Below, one piece after another: positions 19,501 through 28,008 of a stretch of 64,000 nucleotides of DNA. The DNA is taken from assembly GCA_017849455.1 (NCBI GenBank), contig JAFIGX010000022.1, positions 434,001 to 498,000 of the forward strand. Reading direction: 5' to 3'. Position 1 is the stretch's first letter; each line of letters starts with the position of its first letter. The stretch is from Pseudobacter sp. (GTDB lineage Bacteria; Bacteroidota; Bacteroidia; Chitinophagales; Chitinophagaceae). The translations under genes were made by a program, and so were the position numbers. The notes under the pieces were generated by a model that searched no databases, was not told where the DNA came from, and saw only the letters and a list, made by a program, of their open reading frames with translations.

Positions 19501-19537
19501 CAGAATATCTCGAACTCAAAAAGGGAGGTCCTCACCC

Positions 19538-20185
19538 ATGAATGTCACAACACGCCTTTACACTATACTATTTGTCTTTATTGCCGCAGAAGCGAATGCA
19601 CAGGTAAATCAACCCCTGGCCAGGACCATCGACAGCCTCTATGATGCCGATCAGGCGGTACAGCTCAAATACAAGGAATTGAGCGAACACAATGCACCCG
19701 TGGACAGCCTGAAAAAACAGGATTCCCTAAAAAAGGGAACCTATATCTGCAATCTGCAAATCGCAAAAAAGATCTACGCGCAGTACGGTTACCCGACCAT
19801 CGAGCTGGTTGGCGCCGACGCCTCGTATCATTTTTTCGTACTGATCCAACATGCGGACAGCGACACCCGCTTCCAGTTGGAAATGTTACCGGTATTGGAC
19901 AGGCTTTCCCAAAAAGGCAGTATATCCAGGAAGGACTATGCTTATCTCTATGACCGCGTTCAGCGCAACACGGGCGGGAAACAACTTTACGGTACGCAGC
20001 CCACTTACGGCAAAGATGGCAACCTGTTCGACAGTAACAATAAGATCATTTATCCGCCCGACCTGGCAGATCCGGAACATGTGGATAAGCGGAGAAAAGA
20101 GGTCGGCCTGGAGCTCATCGAGGAATATTATGAATCCATCCTGCAATTATTGGGGAGGCCAAGAGGGAAGCACAAGGTACACTGA
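19538..20185 (+). CDS. Secreted DUF6624-like protein
   Basis: 215 residues with a signal peptide (MNVTTRLYTILFVFIAAEANAQ). The mature part contains the pattern of DUF6624 proteins: a helical region, then a QLYGTQ motif followed by YGKDGNLF and a conserved tail about relations of days and years (PPDLADPEHVDKRRKEVGL). The biochemical role of the family is not known. An upstream purine-rich GGGAGG lies 12 bp before the ATG. It is likely exported to the periplasm or secreted. It is flanked by an AraC regulator and an ABC permease but no functional link is visible. Confidence 0.82.
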   Translation: MNVTTRLYTILFVFIAAEANAQVNQPLARTIDSLYDADQAVQLKYKELSEHNAPVDSLKKQDSLKKGTYICNLQIAKKIYAQYGYPTIELVGADASYHFFVLIQHADSDTRFQLEMLPVLDRLSQKGSISRKDYAYLYDRVQRNTGGKQLYGTQPTYGKDGNLFDSNNKIIYPPDLADPEHVDKRRKEVGLELIEEYYESILQLLGRPRGKHKVH

Positions 20186-20528
20186 TGGGTTGGGAAAGAT
20201 ATGGTTGAATGGTCGATTGCCCCTGTATTCTCTATTTACTTTATTGTACCCCGCGAATTGCACAATGGGGGTTAGAATTCTTTTGACGCCTATTGAATAG
20301 TTTCAAAAACAATAAGCCTGTAGCTAATGCCAAATTAGTTCCTCCTGCAAGTCCAAAACTTGATGTGCCTAATTTAGGAACAACCAGAACTTTCATGCGT
20401 CCGTCCACGAACATCGAACTGTTCACTTTCGTACATTTTGACTGGTTAGTCATTTCCGTAGTCTGTGTGTTTCAGCCATTTGGCATGTGGCATAGCGATT
20501 GATCGGGTTCATCAACATTCTGCTAACT
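20186..20528. other. 343-base gap upstream of the permease gene
   Basis: The gap has no recognised RNA or terminator with a T run. It holds the doubtful minus-strand ORF at 20241-20453 and, at its left part, a short interrupted dyad (CCCC/GGGG arms flanking GCGAATTGCACAAT near 20250-20270). Confidence 0.4.
20241..20453 (-). CDS. Doubtful 70-residue ORF
   Basis: An open frame with a sensible amino-acid mix, including a hydrophobic Gly/Ala/Leu segment (GGTNLALATGLLFLKLF) followed by RRQKNSNPHC. It lies alone in an intergenic gap on the strand opposite to both neighbours. It might be a small membrane peptide, a fragment of a lost gene or a repeated intergenic element. No start signal was identified. 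Confidence 0.28.
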   Translation of the reverse strand: MTNQSKCTKVNSSMFVDGRMKVLVVPKLGTSSFGLAGGTNLALATGLLFLKLFNRRQKNSNPHCAIRGVQ

Positions 20529-22976
20529 ATGTTAAGAAATTATTTAAAAACAGCGTTAAAAATATTTACGCGCAACATAGCTTTTACCACGATCAATGTG
20601 CTGGGATTGTCAATCGGCATCAGTGCCGCCCTGGTAATATTCCTGATTGTACAGCACGATTATAGTTTTGATAAGTTTGAAAAAGACCACGGCCGCATAT
20701 ACCGCGTGGTGGAAAATTATACATTAAAAGTTTCCGGTAAGAGTCATGGCAGCGCAGCAATGCCCGACCCGATCGCAACCGCAGTTGCTAATGAAGTGAC
20801 CGGTTTGGACGCCGTAGTTGCGCTCACCAAAGGTAATACGGCAAAAGTATCGGTGGCTGCTCAACATGCTGATCAAAAAACCTTGTTCAATAACCAGGAA
20901 AAAATCGTTTTCACAAACCCCAATTACTTTGACCTCATTGTATATGACTGGTTGGCCGGCAATGCGGCAACTGCCCTGCAACAACCGAATACAGTTGTAT
21001 TAACTGCATCCAACGCAAAATTGTATTTCCCAAAACTTTCTGCAGGAGAAGTGATCGGCAGAGAATTATATTTTGATGATAGTGTTCGGATGACCGTTAC
21101 CGGTATAGTAAAAGACATAACCCGAAACACGATCTTCAACTATAAAACCTTCATCTCCCGGGTAACACTGGAAACGACAAGTTTAAAGCCAAGGTTTTGG
21201 GACAGGTGGGATCACGCCCAATCATCATTGCTGTTTGTAAAACTTGCGCCGGGGACATCGACGGCTAACATTAATAGCCAGATAAACAAATTGTTTACAA
21301 AGTATAACAAGCCAAACGCTGACGACCCTGAAATAAGGACCTTCGATCTTCAGCCCTTGAGTGATACGCATTTTAAAGGATACTATGATAGCAACAGCCC
21401 CGGCCTCGCCGATAAAAGTATATTAAATGGTTTATTGGCGGTTGCAGCCTTCTTGCTCTTGCTGGCCTGCATAAATTTTATAAATCTTACAACAGCACAG
21501 GCTTCACAGCGCAGTAAAGAGATAGGTGTACGAAAAACAATGGGCAGTTCGAAAAGACAACTGACCCTCCAGTTCATGGGCGAAACTTTTCTGTTAACGT
21601 TAATCGCCACGTTAATCTCGGCTGCCATGGCTCCCGTTTTATTGAAATTATTTGCAGCCTGGACCCCTGAGGGGTTACGATTCGATATCATCGGCGAGCC
21701 CAGGATTCTTCTGTTTTTACTTTTCCTAGTGGTAATAGTAAGCATGCTTGCCGGTTTTTATCCCTCGATCATGCTTTCGTCGTATAAACCTGTATCGGTT
21801 CTTAAAGGCCAGGCTTACGCGAATGCAGGGCAGTCGCAAAACGCATGGTTGCGCAAAACGCTGACAGTATCCCAGTTCGTCATTGCGCAGGTATTTATTA
21901 TTGCCGCCCTTCTTGTGAATAAACAGATCAATTATACGCTCCATAAGAATATTGGTATGAGGAAAGACGCGGTGCTGTACGTTGGTAATTATACCGACAC
22001 TTCCTCTGTTAAAAAAATATTATTACGGAATAAATTGAATGCAATTCCGGGTATAGCCATGGTCAGCCTTTCCATGGACCCTCCTTCGTCGCCGGGCACC
22101 TGGATAGATATTATGAAATACGAAAACGGTAACAAACGAATTCAGGCGGATGTACAGGTGAAGATCGGCGATTCCAATTACATAAAACTTTACCAGATAA
22201 AATTGCTCGCAGGGAATAATCTGGCGGGTAATGACACAATGGGTGACCTGTTAATAAATGAAACCTATTTGCATGCATTAGGCTTTGACAATCCAGATGA
22301 AATTATCGGGCAATCTATTGACGTATATGGAAAGAAACGCGTAGTGGGTGTTGTGCAGGATTTTAATCAAAAATCTTTACGGGAGGCAATAACACCTTTA
22401 TTAATTACCGGTGGTATTGCCAGTGAGTATACGTTTAATATTGCGCTGCATCCGCAGGATGTGGGCATTACTGCCTGGAAGAATACAATAGACAAGATAG
22501 GTCAGGCATGGACGGAAGTATACCCGGACAAAGATTTTAATTATGCCTTCCTGGACGAGACAATTGCTGCTTATTATACGGCCGAGCAAAATGTTTCCAC
22601 TTTATTAAGGTGGTCCACAGGGCTCACGATATTTATAAGTTGCCTCGGATTATTTGGTTTAGTCATATTTATTACCAATCTGCGGATAAAAGAGATAGCT
22701 GTTCGAAAAGTGATGGGCGCTGGTGTTCTGCAGATCGTATCGCTATTATCAAAAGATTTTTTAAAGCTGATTGTCATTGCATTTGTTATTGCAGTCCCGA
22801 TTGCATGGTATGGTGCAAATACATGGCTGCAGAATTTTGCGTATCGTACAACATTAAGCTGGTGGATATTTTTAACCGGAGGACTGTCGTTGTTTTTATT
22901 AGCGCTGATAATAATGAGTATCCGGACTATTAAAGCGGCCCTGGCAAACCCGGTGAGGTCATTACGAAACCAGTGA
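20529..22976 (+). CDS. MacB/FtsX-type ABC transporter permease
   Basis: 815 residues from the ATG at 20529 (MLRNYLKTALKIFTRN); a longer start at 20499 adds an unconvincing 10 residues. The architecture is two repeats, each a periplasmic MacB_PCD domain plus an FtsX domain. Eight transmembrane segments are visible, the first at GLSIGISAALVIFLIV, then a group of three around residues 295-420, one re-entry around 455-475, and three near the C-terminus. Each FtsX repeat has the RxKEIgvRKxMGa signature (EIGVRKTMGSS, EIAVRKVMGAG). These permeases export peptides, lipids or antimicrobials or act mechanically, with a separate ATPase that is not encoded here. Base composition is AT-richer than the surrounding core genes. 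Confidence 0.93.
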   Translation: MLRNYLKTALKIFTRNIAFTTINVLGLSIGISAALVIFLIVQHDYSFDKFEKDHGRIYRVVENYTLKVSGKSHGSAAMPDPIATAVANEVTGLDAVVALTKGNTAKVSVAAQHADQKTLFNNQEKIVFTNPNYFDLIVYDWLAGNAATALQQPNTVVLTASNAKLYFPKLSAGEVIGRELYFDDSVRMTVTGIVKDITRNTIFNYKTFISRVTLETTSLKPRFWDRWDHAQSSLLFVKLAPGTSTANINSQINKLFTKYNKPNADDPEIRTFDLQPLSDTHFKGYYDSNSPGLADKSILNGLLAVAAFLLLLACINFINLTTAQASQRSKEIGVRKTMGSSKRQLTLQFMGETFLLTLIATLISAAMAPVLLKLFAAWTPEGLRFDIIGEPRILLFLLFLVVIVSMLAGFYPSIMLSSYKPVSVLKGQAYANAGQSQNAWLRKTLTVSQFVIAQVFIIAALLVNKQINYTLHKNIGMRKDAVLYVGNYTDTSSVKKILLRNKLNAIPGIAMVSLSMDPPSSPGTWIDIMKYENGNKRIQADVQVKIGDSNYIKLYQIKLLAGNNLAGNDTMGDLLINETYLHALGFDNPDEIIGQSIDVYGKKRVVGVVQDFNQKSLREAITPLLITGGIASEYTFNIALHPQDVGITAWKNTIDKIGQAWTEVYPDKDFNYAFLDETIAAYYTAEQNVSTLLRWSTGLTIFISCLGLFGLVIFITNLRIKEIAVRKVMGAGVLQIVSLLSKDFLKLIVIAFVIAVPIAWYGANTWLQNFAYRTTLSWWIFLTGGLSLFLLALIIMSIRTIKAALANPVRSLRNQ

Positions 22977-23010
22977 TATTGCCCGTATGAATGAAAAAAC
23001 CGCGAACATC

Positions 23011-23041
23011 AAAAAAGCGGGATTTTCTGAGAAAATCCCGC
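23011..23041 (-). terminator. Minus-strand intrinsic terminator
   Basis: A perfect 11-bp hairpin (arms 23017-23027 and 23031-23041, loop of 3 nt) followed on the minus strand by six T residues (A run 23011-23016). It can end the OLD-family transcript. Because it lies 4 bp beyond the tRNA-Ser-like repeat, it may originally have been the terminator of tRNA-Ser before an insertion. Confidence 0.85.
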
Positions 23042-23044
23042 CAG

Positions 23045-23072
23045 GCGGAGAGAGCGGGACAACTTTCGAACC
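23045..23072. repeat. Direct repeat of the tRNA-Ser 3' end (att-like)
   Basis: Fifteen bases, 23045-23059, are identical and in the same orientation to 25996-26010, which is the acceptor and T-stem part of tRNA-Ser(GGA). After a 5-nt interruption the next eight bases TTCGAACC also match the tRNA. This is the arrangement left by site-specific integration at a tRNA 3' end. Alternatively it is a decayed tRNA copy. Confidence 0.6.
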
Positions 23073-23152
23073 TTTTTAAAAGGGATTTATTGAAAATCAC
23101 GAATCTCTTAAAAAAATATGCTACTCACAAGTCGGAGCCATTTCAACTTAGG

Positions 23153-24802
23153 TTAAAATGCTAAACTCCAGCATTTTTCCAGTGCATTGAAACAAATAAT
23201 CATCTCTTTTTCAAATTGGACTTGAGTTATATTGTCTCCAACAAACTTAGCGAATTGCTTTTTCTTATGGCCGTTAAATATTTTTTTACCTTGTGGGTTG
23301 AGTGCGTCAATTTCCGCTTGCGTTTTTCGCCAGTTACCATAAACGTCATCCGGCTGATAAGGGTAGCATTGCTCAATGTCCCTTTGTGGCTGAATAAAAA
23401 TTTGATGGTTATTTGTCAGATGTGCATTGTTCTGATGAAATTGTTGCACACCACCCTGTGTATGAGCACTAGGCTGATCCAATAGTAATATGACCTTATC
23501 TCGATAAATACTGGCGTTAAGTGGAGTGAAAGCTTTTTCAATTGCATTAATTGTTCTTTCAGCTTGGTCAATATCGCCATTCGCAATGATAATTTGAATT
23601 GGTGGTCTATCAGCATAAAATCTCCTAATAACTCTTGCTAAAAACTCAAATTCGCTATGGCCTTCAACTATGATGAAATTTCTTGGCAACAGAAGGTCGG
23701 AAGGACTTCCACCCAAGAGTTCAAAGACAATGTAAGGCTTAACATAGTCGTTGGTAATTTCAATTCCTGTTTCACCACTTGCCTTTTCAACCTTAAATAT
23801 GAATTGATTGGGGTAATTATCTGCAACAAAAACTGAAGAGTGAGTGTTAATAAAGACCTGGTCTGTATCCTGCGATAAAGAATATAGCACATTCTTTAGC
23901 TTTCTTTGAGCGGTAGGGTGAAGGTGAAGTTCTGCTTCATCTACAAAAAACAAAAATGATTTGCCTAAATCTTCATTTTGCTTTCTAAAATCGGCGTATG
24001 CTTGAATAATAGCAAGCATTAACGCTCTTTGCATACCATCTCCTTTTTCCTCCGCCGAAGTTTCAATACCATCGTCAATGGAAGTTTCAAAGTTTTTCAA
24101 CAAATCATCGAATATCGGTGCTGTCACTTCAAACTTTACTCTAGTAGTGTCGGGGAACTGTTTTTCGAGATGAACTTTGACTTTATTACCCATCGCTTCG
24201 AATTCAGCTTTTATTTCCGAGTCATCATCTTCGAATAGCTCCCTAAACTTATTCTGAAATTGTTGGTATTGTTGATTGGTTTGCAAAATGGTATTTAACA
24301 CGCCCGACAACATAATGCCAATAGGCGTAGTTTTAGAATATTTAGCTACTGAATCATAGTATTGCTTTGTACTTATATATTCAAACTTTGGAAGAAAATC
24401 ATTTAAAGCTGCATCAAATCCTGTTCCGGGTGGCACTTCTACTCCGTTGATGAGCATTGTGCGTTTTTTTGGTGTGGCACTCGAGCGACGAAAAGTTACC
24501 GTGTCAGAGCCACTAAGTGCGGCTTCAATCTTTGTTTTATTTGCTGCGTTTTGCATTTTACTTGCTCCGTCAATAGCATTTTCAAATTCAATTTCAACCA
24601 AAATTTCATTTTCCGGACTTCTTTTATACTTCAATTCGTCTATATTCCCTTTGCCCGGCCCATTGAAAAAGAATTCAATTGCTTCAAAGAAATTCGTTTT
24701 ACCACAATTGTTTTGTCCAACAAAAATGTTGAAGCCTGAAACCGTAAACTCAGTCTTTTTAATTGACCGGAAGTTTTCAATTTTAATTCTTGAAATTTTC
24801 AT
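23153..24802 (-). CDS. OLD-family ATPase/Toprim nuclease (defence candidate)
   Basis: 549 residues. The N-terminal ABC/SMC-like ATPase has Walker A GQNNCGKTN (29-37), an ABC-signature-like GDGMQRALML (254-263), Walker B FLFFVDEAELHLHP (283-296) and an H loop INTHSS (318-323). The C-terminal Toprim domain has E380-G-x-x-E384, GD at 409-410 and D442 (LLLDQP), consistent with a metal-dependent nuclease. OLD proteins act in anti-phage defence; class 2 enzymes work with a UvrD-like helicase (Gabija), but no such gene is adjacent, so this looks like a stand-alone class 1 type. It is AT-rich compared with its flanks and lies inside the tRNA-Ser repeat-bounded segment. Activity is inferred. Confidence 0.92.
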   Translation of the reverse strand: MKISRIKIENFRSIKKTEFTVSGFNIFVGQNNCGKTNFFEAIEFFFNGPGKGNIDELKYKRSPENEILVEIEFENAIDGASKMQNAANKTKIEAALSGSDTVTFRRSSATPKKRTMLINGVEVPPGTGFDAALNDFLPKFEYISTKQYYDSVAKYSKTTPIGIMLSGVLNTILQTNQQYQQFQNKFRELFEDDDSEIKAEFEAMGNKVKVHLEKQFPDTTRVKFEVTAPIFDDLLKNFETSIDDGIETSAEEKGDGMQRALMLAIIQAYADFRKQNEDLGKSFLFFVDEAELHLHPTAQRKLKNVLYSLSQDTDQVFINTHSSVFVADNYPNQFIFKVEKASGETGIEITNDYVKPYIVFELLGGSPSDLLLPRNFIIVEGHSEFEFLARVIRRFYADRPPIQIIIANGDIDQAERTINAIEKAFTPLNASIYRDKVILLLDQPSAHTQGGVQQFHQNNAHLTNNHQIFIQPQRDIEQCYPYQPDDVYGNWRKTQAEIDALNPQGKKIFNGHKKKQFAKFVGDNITQVQFEKEMIICFNALEKCWSLAF

Positions 24803-25118
24803 GAGGCTTAGTGCTTTGATGGCTGGTGGGATAATCAGAACAAGATATTATGGATAGGAACAATTTACAAGTTCCCTTAAGGATTTATTCCATTATCATG
24901 CACAGAGACGTTAGATGAAAGTATATAAAATAATTAAAATTAATAATTAATTGCAAATAAATTATTTATATAATTTTGAGCAGTTCAAGTTGTACAAGCT
25001 TCAGACTCATTTGTCAATGATTTAGATAAGAATATAGACTTTTTTGAGTAGGCACGGAAAAATGGATAATACTTAAAATAGGTCTTTTTAATCGAGCGAA
25101 TTGATTAATTTTATCGCA
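24803..25118. other. 316-base AT-rich divergent promoter gap
   Basis: The gap between the divergent OLD and mntA genes is strongly AT-rich, with runs of TTAATTAAT-type sequence around 24930-24980. No TAnnTTTG element, operator or RNA was recognised. It must contain both promoters. Confidence 0.5.
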
Positions 25119-25421
25119 ATGAAACTTTCTATAGCAGATAGGCTATCACTTCAACAATACTTTGCAGGTATCCCTGTAAAGAAGGCTTATCTGTTTGGCT
25201 CTATGGCTCGCGGTGATGCCGATAAAGAAAGCGACTTGGATATATTGGTGGAACTAGATCATTCCCAACCAATCGGTATGAAGTTTTTCATATACCAATC
25301 AGACTTGGAAGAATTACTACACAAAAAGGTTGACCTTGTTACTACCGAAGGTCTTTCCCGACACGTAAAACCCTTCGTTGACAAGGATAAGATTCTAATA
25401 TATGAAAGACTTGATCATTGA
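25119..25421 (+). CDS. mntA: MntA-type antitoxin nucleotidyltransferase
   Basis: 100 residues from the ATG at 25119; a TTG start at 25101 would add 6. The minimal nucleotidyltransferase signature GSMARGDADKESDLDILVE is complete, with the two catalytic aspartates in SDLD, and a third Asp is in KKVDLVT. In MntA-HepT systems this protein transfers AMP to a tyrosine of the HEPN toxin and so neutralises it. It overlaps the next gene by 20 bp, which fits coupled translation. Confidence 0.92.
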   Translation: MKLSIADRLSLQQYFAGIPVKKAYLFGSMARGDADKESDLDILVELDHSQPIGMKFFIYQSDLEELLHKKVDLVTTEGLSRHVKPFVDKDKILIYERLDH

Positions 25422-25752
25422 CAAAACCAGAATTATCCACATACTTGAGGCAATAACTGAAATTGAGAAGTATCTTACTGGTGTTTCTTATGATGACTTT
25501 CTTGCTAATTCAGAGAAAAGGTTTGCTACAATTAAACAAATTGAAATTATAGGAGAAGCATGTAATGGCCTGACAGATGATTTCAAAGAATTCCATCCCG
25601 AAATAGCTTGGAAACCGATCAAAGGTTTTAGGAACATTTCGATTCATGAGTATTTTGCCGTTAACTTTCATATAGTTTGGGAAATAGCCCAAAATGATTT
25701 GCCAGTTTTGAAACAACAGTTTACTGAAATATTATCAAGCCTGATTGGTTAA
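25402..25752 (+). CDS. hepT: HepT-type HEPN toxin (DUF86)
   Basis: 116 residues, all helical in appearance. The RX4HXY catalytic motif of HepT is present as RNISIHEY, with the Tyr that MntA AMPylates. HepT proteins are ribonucleases that act on RNA such as tRNA when not inhibited. The start codon overlaps the end of mntA. Together with mntA and the OLD gene it makes a compact defence cargo in the repeat-bounded segment. Confidence 0.93.
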   Translation: MKDLIIDKTRIIHILEAITEIEKYLTGVSYDDFLANSEKRFATIKQIEIIGEACNGLTDDFKEFHPEIAWKPIKGFRNISIHEYFAVNFHIVWEIAQNDLPVLKQQFTEILSSLIG

Positions 25753-25950
25753 TAGTTAATATTGCAAATAATACTGCCAGTAGTATATGGCTCAGGCTTT
25801 AGATTCAACAACCGGGCATTCTCTTTTGAAGGAAAGCATGGATTATTTTTTAGAAGCACAGGATTTCGAACCTACCAACGCTTTGATAATTAATTATCAA
25901 TACGAATAAGTAACCATCAGTAATAACACCTTTGCAAAAATTTCGAACTA

Positions 25951-25986
25951 GAAAAGCCTTCAAATCTAAAGACTTGAAGGCTTTTC
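25951..25986 (-). terminator. Terminator hairpin downstream of tRNA-Ser
   Basis: A perfect 13-bp inverted repeat (25951-25963 and 25974-25986) with a 10-nt loop lies 10 bp past the tRNA 3' end on the minus strand. The distal arm read on minus holds GGCTTTTC. It lies inside the putative island, so the inserted DNA would have supplied a new tRNA terminator. It can also serve hepT on the plus strand. Confidence 0.75.
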
Positions 25987-25995
25987 TGATTTTAT

Positions 25996-26010
25996 GCGGA
26001 GAGAGCGGGA
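25996..26010. repeat. tRNA-Ser copy of the att-like direct repeat
   Basis: These 15 bases are identical to 23045-23059. The crossover of tRNA-targeting elements usually lies in the T arm or acceptor end, as here, and the tRNA stays intact. Confidence 0.6.
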
Positions 26011-26083
26011 TTCGAACCCGCGATACCCTTTCGAGTATACACACTTTCCAGGCGTGCTCCTTCAACCACTCGGACACCTCTCC
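25997..26083 (-). tRNA. tRNA-Ser(GGA)
   Basis: An 87-nt class II tRNA. The acceptor stem GGAGAGG pairs with TCTCTCC, the anticodon stem-loop is CACGC-CTGGAAA-GTGTG with anticodon GGA at 26047-26049, there is a long variable arm (TACTCGAAAGGGTA), and the T arm is GCGGG-TTCGAAT-CCCGC. The discriminator is G and CCA is not encoded. Its 3' 14 bases are part of the repeat found again at 23045. Confidence 0.97.
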
Positions 26084-26116
26084 GTAAAATGGGTGGCAAA
26101 AATACAGTTTCAGGGC

Positions 26117-26890
26117 CTACTTACCGAATATTTTTTGAGCATTCTCCGTGGTCACCCGGCTCACCTCTTCCAGACTCACCCCCTTCACTTCCGTCAGTTT
26201 CTCTACCACATATTGGAGATAGCTACTTTCATTACGTTTGCCGCGAAAGGGAACAGGTGTGAGATAAGGCGCATCCGTCTCCAGTACAAGATGTTCCAAT
26301 GATATATCTGCCAGTGCTTCGGGAAGACCCGAATTTTTATAGGTAAGCACTCCTCCGATCCCGAGATAGAGACCGGCTTCCACGATCTGCTTTGCATCTT
26401 CCGCAGTACCGGTAAAACAGTGAAAGATGCCGCGAAGTGATCCCTGCTGACGCTCCTGCACGATCCGTATGCAGTCCGCCATCGCATTGCGCGAATGGAT
26501 CACGATCGGTAGATCGTACTGTAAGGCCCAGTCGATCTGTTGATGGAATGCCTGCTGCTGTTGCGCAATGTAGGTGTCGTCCCAGTAATAATCCAGGCCG
26601 ATCTCTCCTACTGCTGCAAAAGATCTTTTGGATAACCATGATTCCACGAGTTCCAGTGCCGACAGGTATTCGGCATTCACAGAACAGGGATGCAATCCCA
26701 TCATGGCCATACAGCGACCTGGATATTTTGCTTCCAGTTCAAGCATGGCAGTCACTGTCTCTTCATCGATGGCAGGGAGATAAAATTTCCACACACCGGC
26801 CGCGGTTGCCCGGTCTATGACGGCATCGATATCGCCCTTGAAAGTCGGCAAATATAAATGGCAGTGAGTATCAACTAATTGTATTTTCAT
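26117..26890 (-). CDS. tatD: TatD-family metal-dependent DNase
   Basis: 257 residues, a full-length TIM-barrel hydrolase. The metal ligands are visible as DTHCHLYL (H9, H11), GEIGLDYYW with the conserved Glu, HSRNA, HCFTG and ETDAPYL near the C-terminus. TatD/YcfH enzymes are 3'-5' exonucleases or deoxyribonucleases involved in DNA repair and turnover. It lies just upstream in map order of tRNA-Ser, both on the minus strand, so the tRNA may be read from the same transcript. Confidence 0.95.
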   Translation of the reverse strand: MKIQLVDTHCHLYLPTFKGDIDAVIDRATAAGVWKFYLPAIDEETVTAMLELEAKYPGRCMAMMGLHPCSVNAEYLSALELVESWLSKRSFAAVGEIGLDYYWDDTYIAQQQQAFHQQIDWALQYDLPIVIHSRNAMADCIRIVQERQQGSLRGIFHCFTGTAEDAKQIVEAGLYLGIGGVLTYKNSGLPEALADISLEHLVLETDAPYLTPVPFRGKRNESSYLQYVVEKLTEVKGVSLEEVSRVTTENAQKIFGK

Positions 26891-27275
26891 ATCCTGCGCA
26901 AAATTCTAAAATTTATCAATTGTCAAATCAACCTGGAGATATTTTACTGATACAGATCAAATAATTGCAAAGGGGTCCAAAATGATTTCCGGCCAACATC
27001 CCCGTCCCAGCTAAATATCAGACAATGTGACGGTATTTGACATTTTAATTTCAGTGACCCATTACGGGAAATATCTTTGGTTAAATCAAAAAAGTTTATA
27101 CCTTTAAGTCAGTTTTCATAGGGTACGGATTAAAAACGGGCCAGGGTGTCTACCCCGGCCCAACTTATTTTAGCCCATTGAATATGAGTGTTCCATCTTC
27201 CATTTTTCCGACAAATTTACAGGTAGATTAAAAACGAATTAAACTTCTCACCAGCAATTCCACCTGCTTTTTTCA
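26891..27275. other. 385-base gap with a terminator
   Basis: Apart from the hairpin at 27138-27161, nothing was recognised. The right-hand end near 26900-27130 must hold the tatD promoter. Confidence 0.5.
27133..27161 (-). terminator. Terminator after the polysaccharide deacetylase gene
   Basis: A GC-rich hairpin with 9-bp arms (27138-27146, 27153-27161; one mismatch) is followed on the minus strand by TTTTT (27133-27137 region). It lies 115 bp past the deacetylase stop codon. Confidence 0.7.
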
Positions 27276-27923
27276 TCATCGAATGCCTTCAAATCGATAC
27301 CCTTTTTCACTGAAATATTGAAGGGTTGCAGGTAATGCGTCTTTCATACGTGGATATGCTTTTTCACTATCATGAAATACAACGATCGATCCCGGTTTAG
27401 CATTTCCAATTACATTCAACGCACATTTTTCCGGCGTCAAACGCAAATCGAAGTCAGCACTCAGTACATCCCACATGATAATCGTAAATTTCCTATCTGC
27501 ATGTTGATGCGTATCAAGACCAGATAAAAGCCTTGCCTGGAATTTCGTGATCCTCCCATAAGGGGGACGGAACAGGTTAGAATCCACGTATTTCGTGGTT
27601 TCCAGGATATCCTGGAAATATTTTTCATTAGGCGTTTTCCAGCCATTGAGATGATTGAAACTGTGATTGCCCGTGCGGTGGCCTTCCTGCAAGATCCGCT
27701 GATATATTTCCGGATGTGACACCACATTTTTCCCGATACAAAAGAAAGTGGCCTTTGCATTCCATCGCTGCAACTGGTCGAGCACGTAAGGTGTGGCCAC
27801 CGGGTGCGGACCATCATCGAAACTCAGATAAAGCACTTTTTCTTTCGGACGCACAGCCATCCTCCAAATACATTCCGGGTACATTTTTCGCAGCAGCCAG
27901 GGTGTTTTGACCAGGTAGAACAT
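27276..27923 (-). CDS. Polysaccharide deacetylase (NodB/CE4 family)
   Basis: 215 residues, a compact NodB-homology domain without a signal peptide, although the N-terminus is hydrophobic. All CE4 motifs are seen: SFDDGPHP (D36, D37), GNHSFNH, FRPPYGRI, WDVLSADF and VVFHDS. CE4 enzymes remove N-acetyl groups from chitooligomers, peptidoglycan or exopolysaccharide. The substrate cannot be told. Confidence 0.95.
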   Translation of the reverse strand: MFYLVKTPWLLRKMYPECIWRMAVRPKEKVLYLSFDDGPHPVATPYVLDQLQRWNAKATFFCIGKNVVSHPEIYQRILQEGHRTGNHSFNHLNGWKTPNEKYFQDILETTKYVDSNLFRPPYGRITKFQARLLSGLDTHQHADRKFTIIMWDVLSADFDLRLTPEKCALNVIGNAKPGSIVVFHDSEKAYPRMKDALPATLQYFSEKGYRFEGIR

Positions 27924-28008
27924 AGCTGATTAATCTGCCCTAAAGTTAATAGATTTTCTTTTGTTCACCATATCGGGATCATCACGCTACTATGTACCAA
28001 CCTCCTAA

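Noticed and set aside
23017..23041. Considered as an inverted repeat of an insertion sequence
   Set aside because: No matching repeat, transposase or target-site duplication was found nearby; the poly-T tail fits a terminator.
25850..26077. A 75-residue minus-strand frame (starting MSEWLKEHAWKVCIL)
   Set aside because: It reads straight through the tRNA-Ser gene; the peptide is the known translated-tRNA artefact and not a protein.
27138..27161. Considered as a riboswitch or attenuator
   Set aside because: The stem is short, followed by a T run on the minus strand and located after the deacetylase stop, so a plain terminator explains it.
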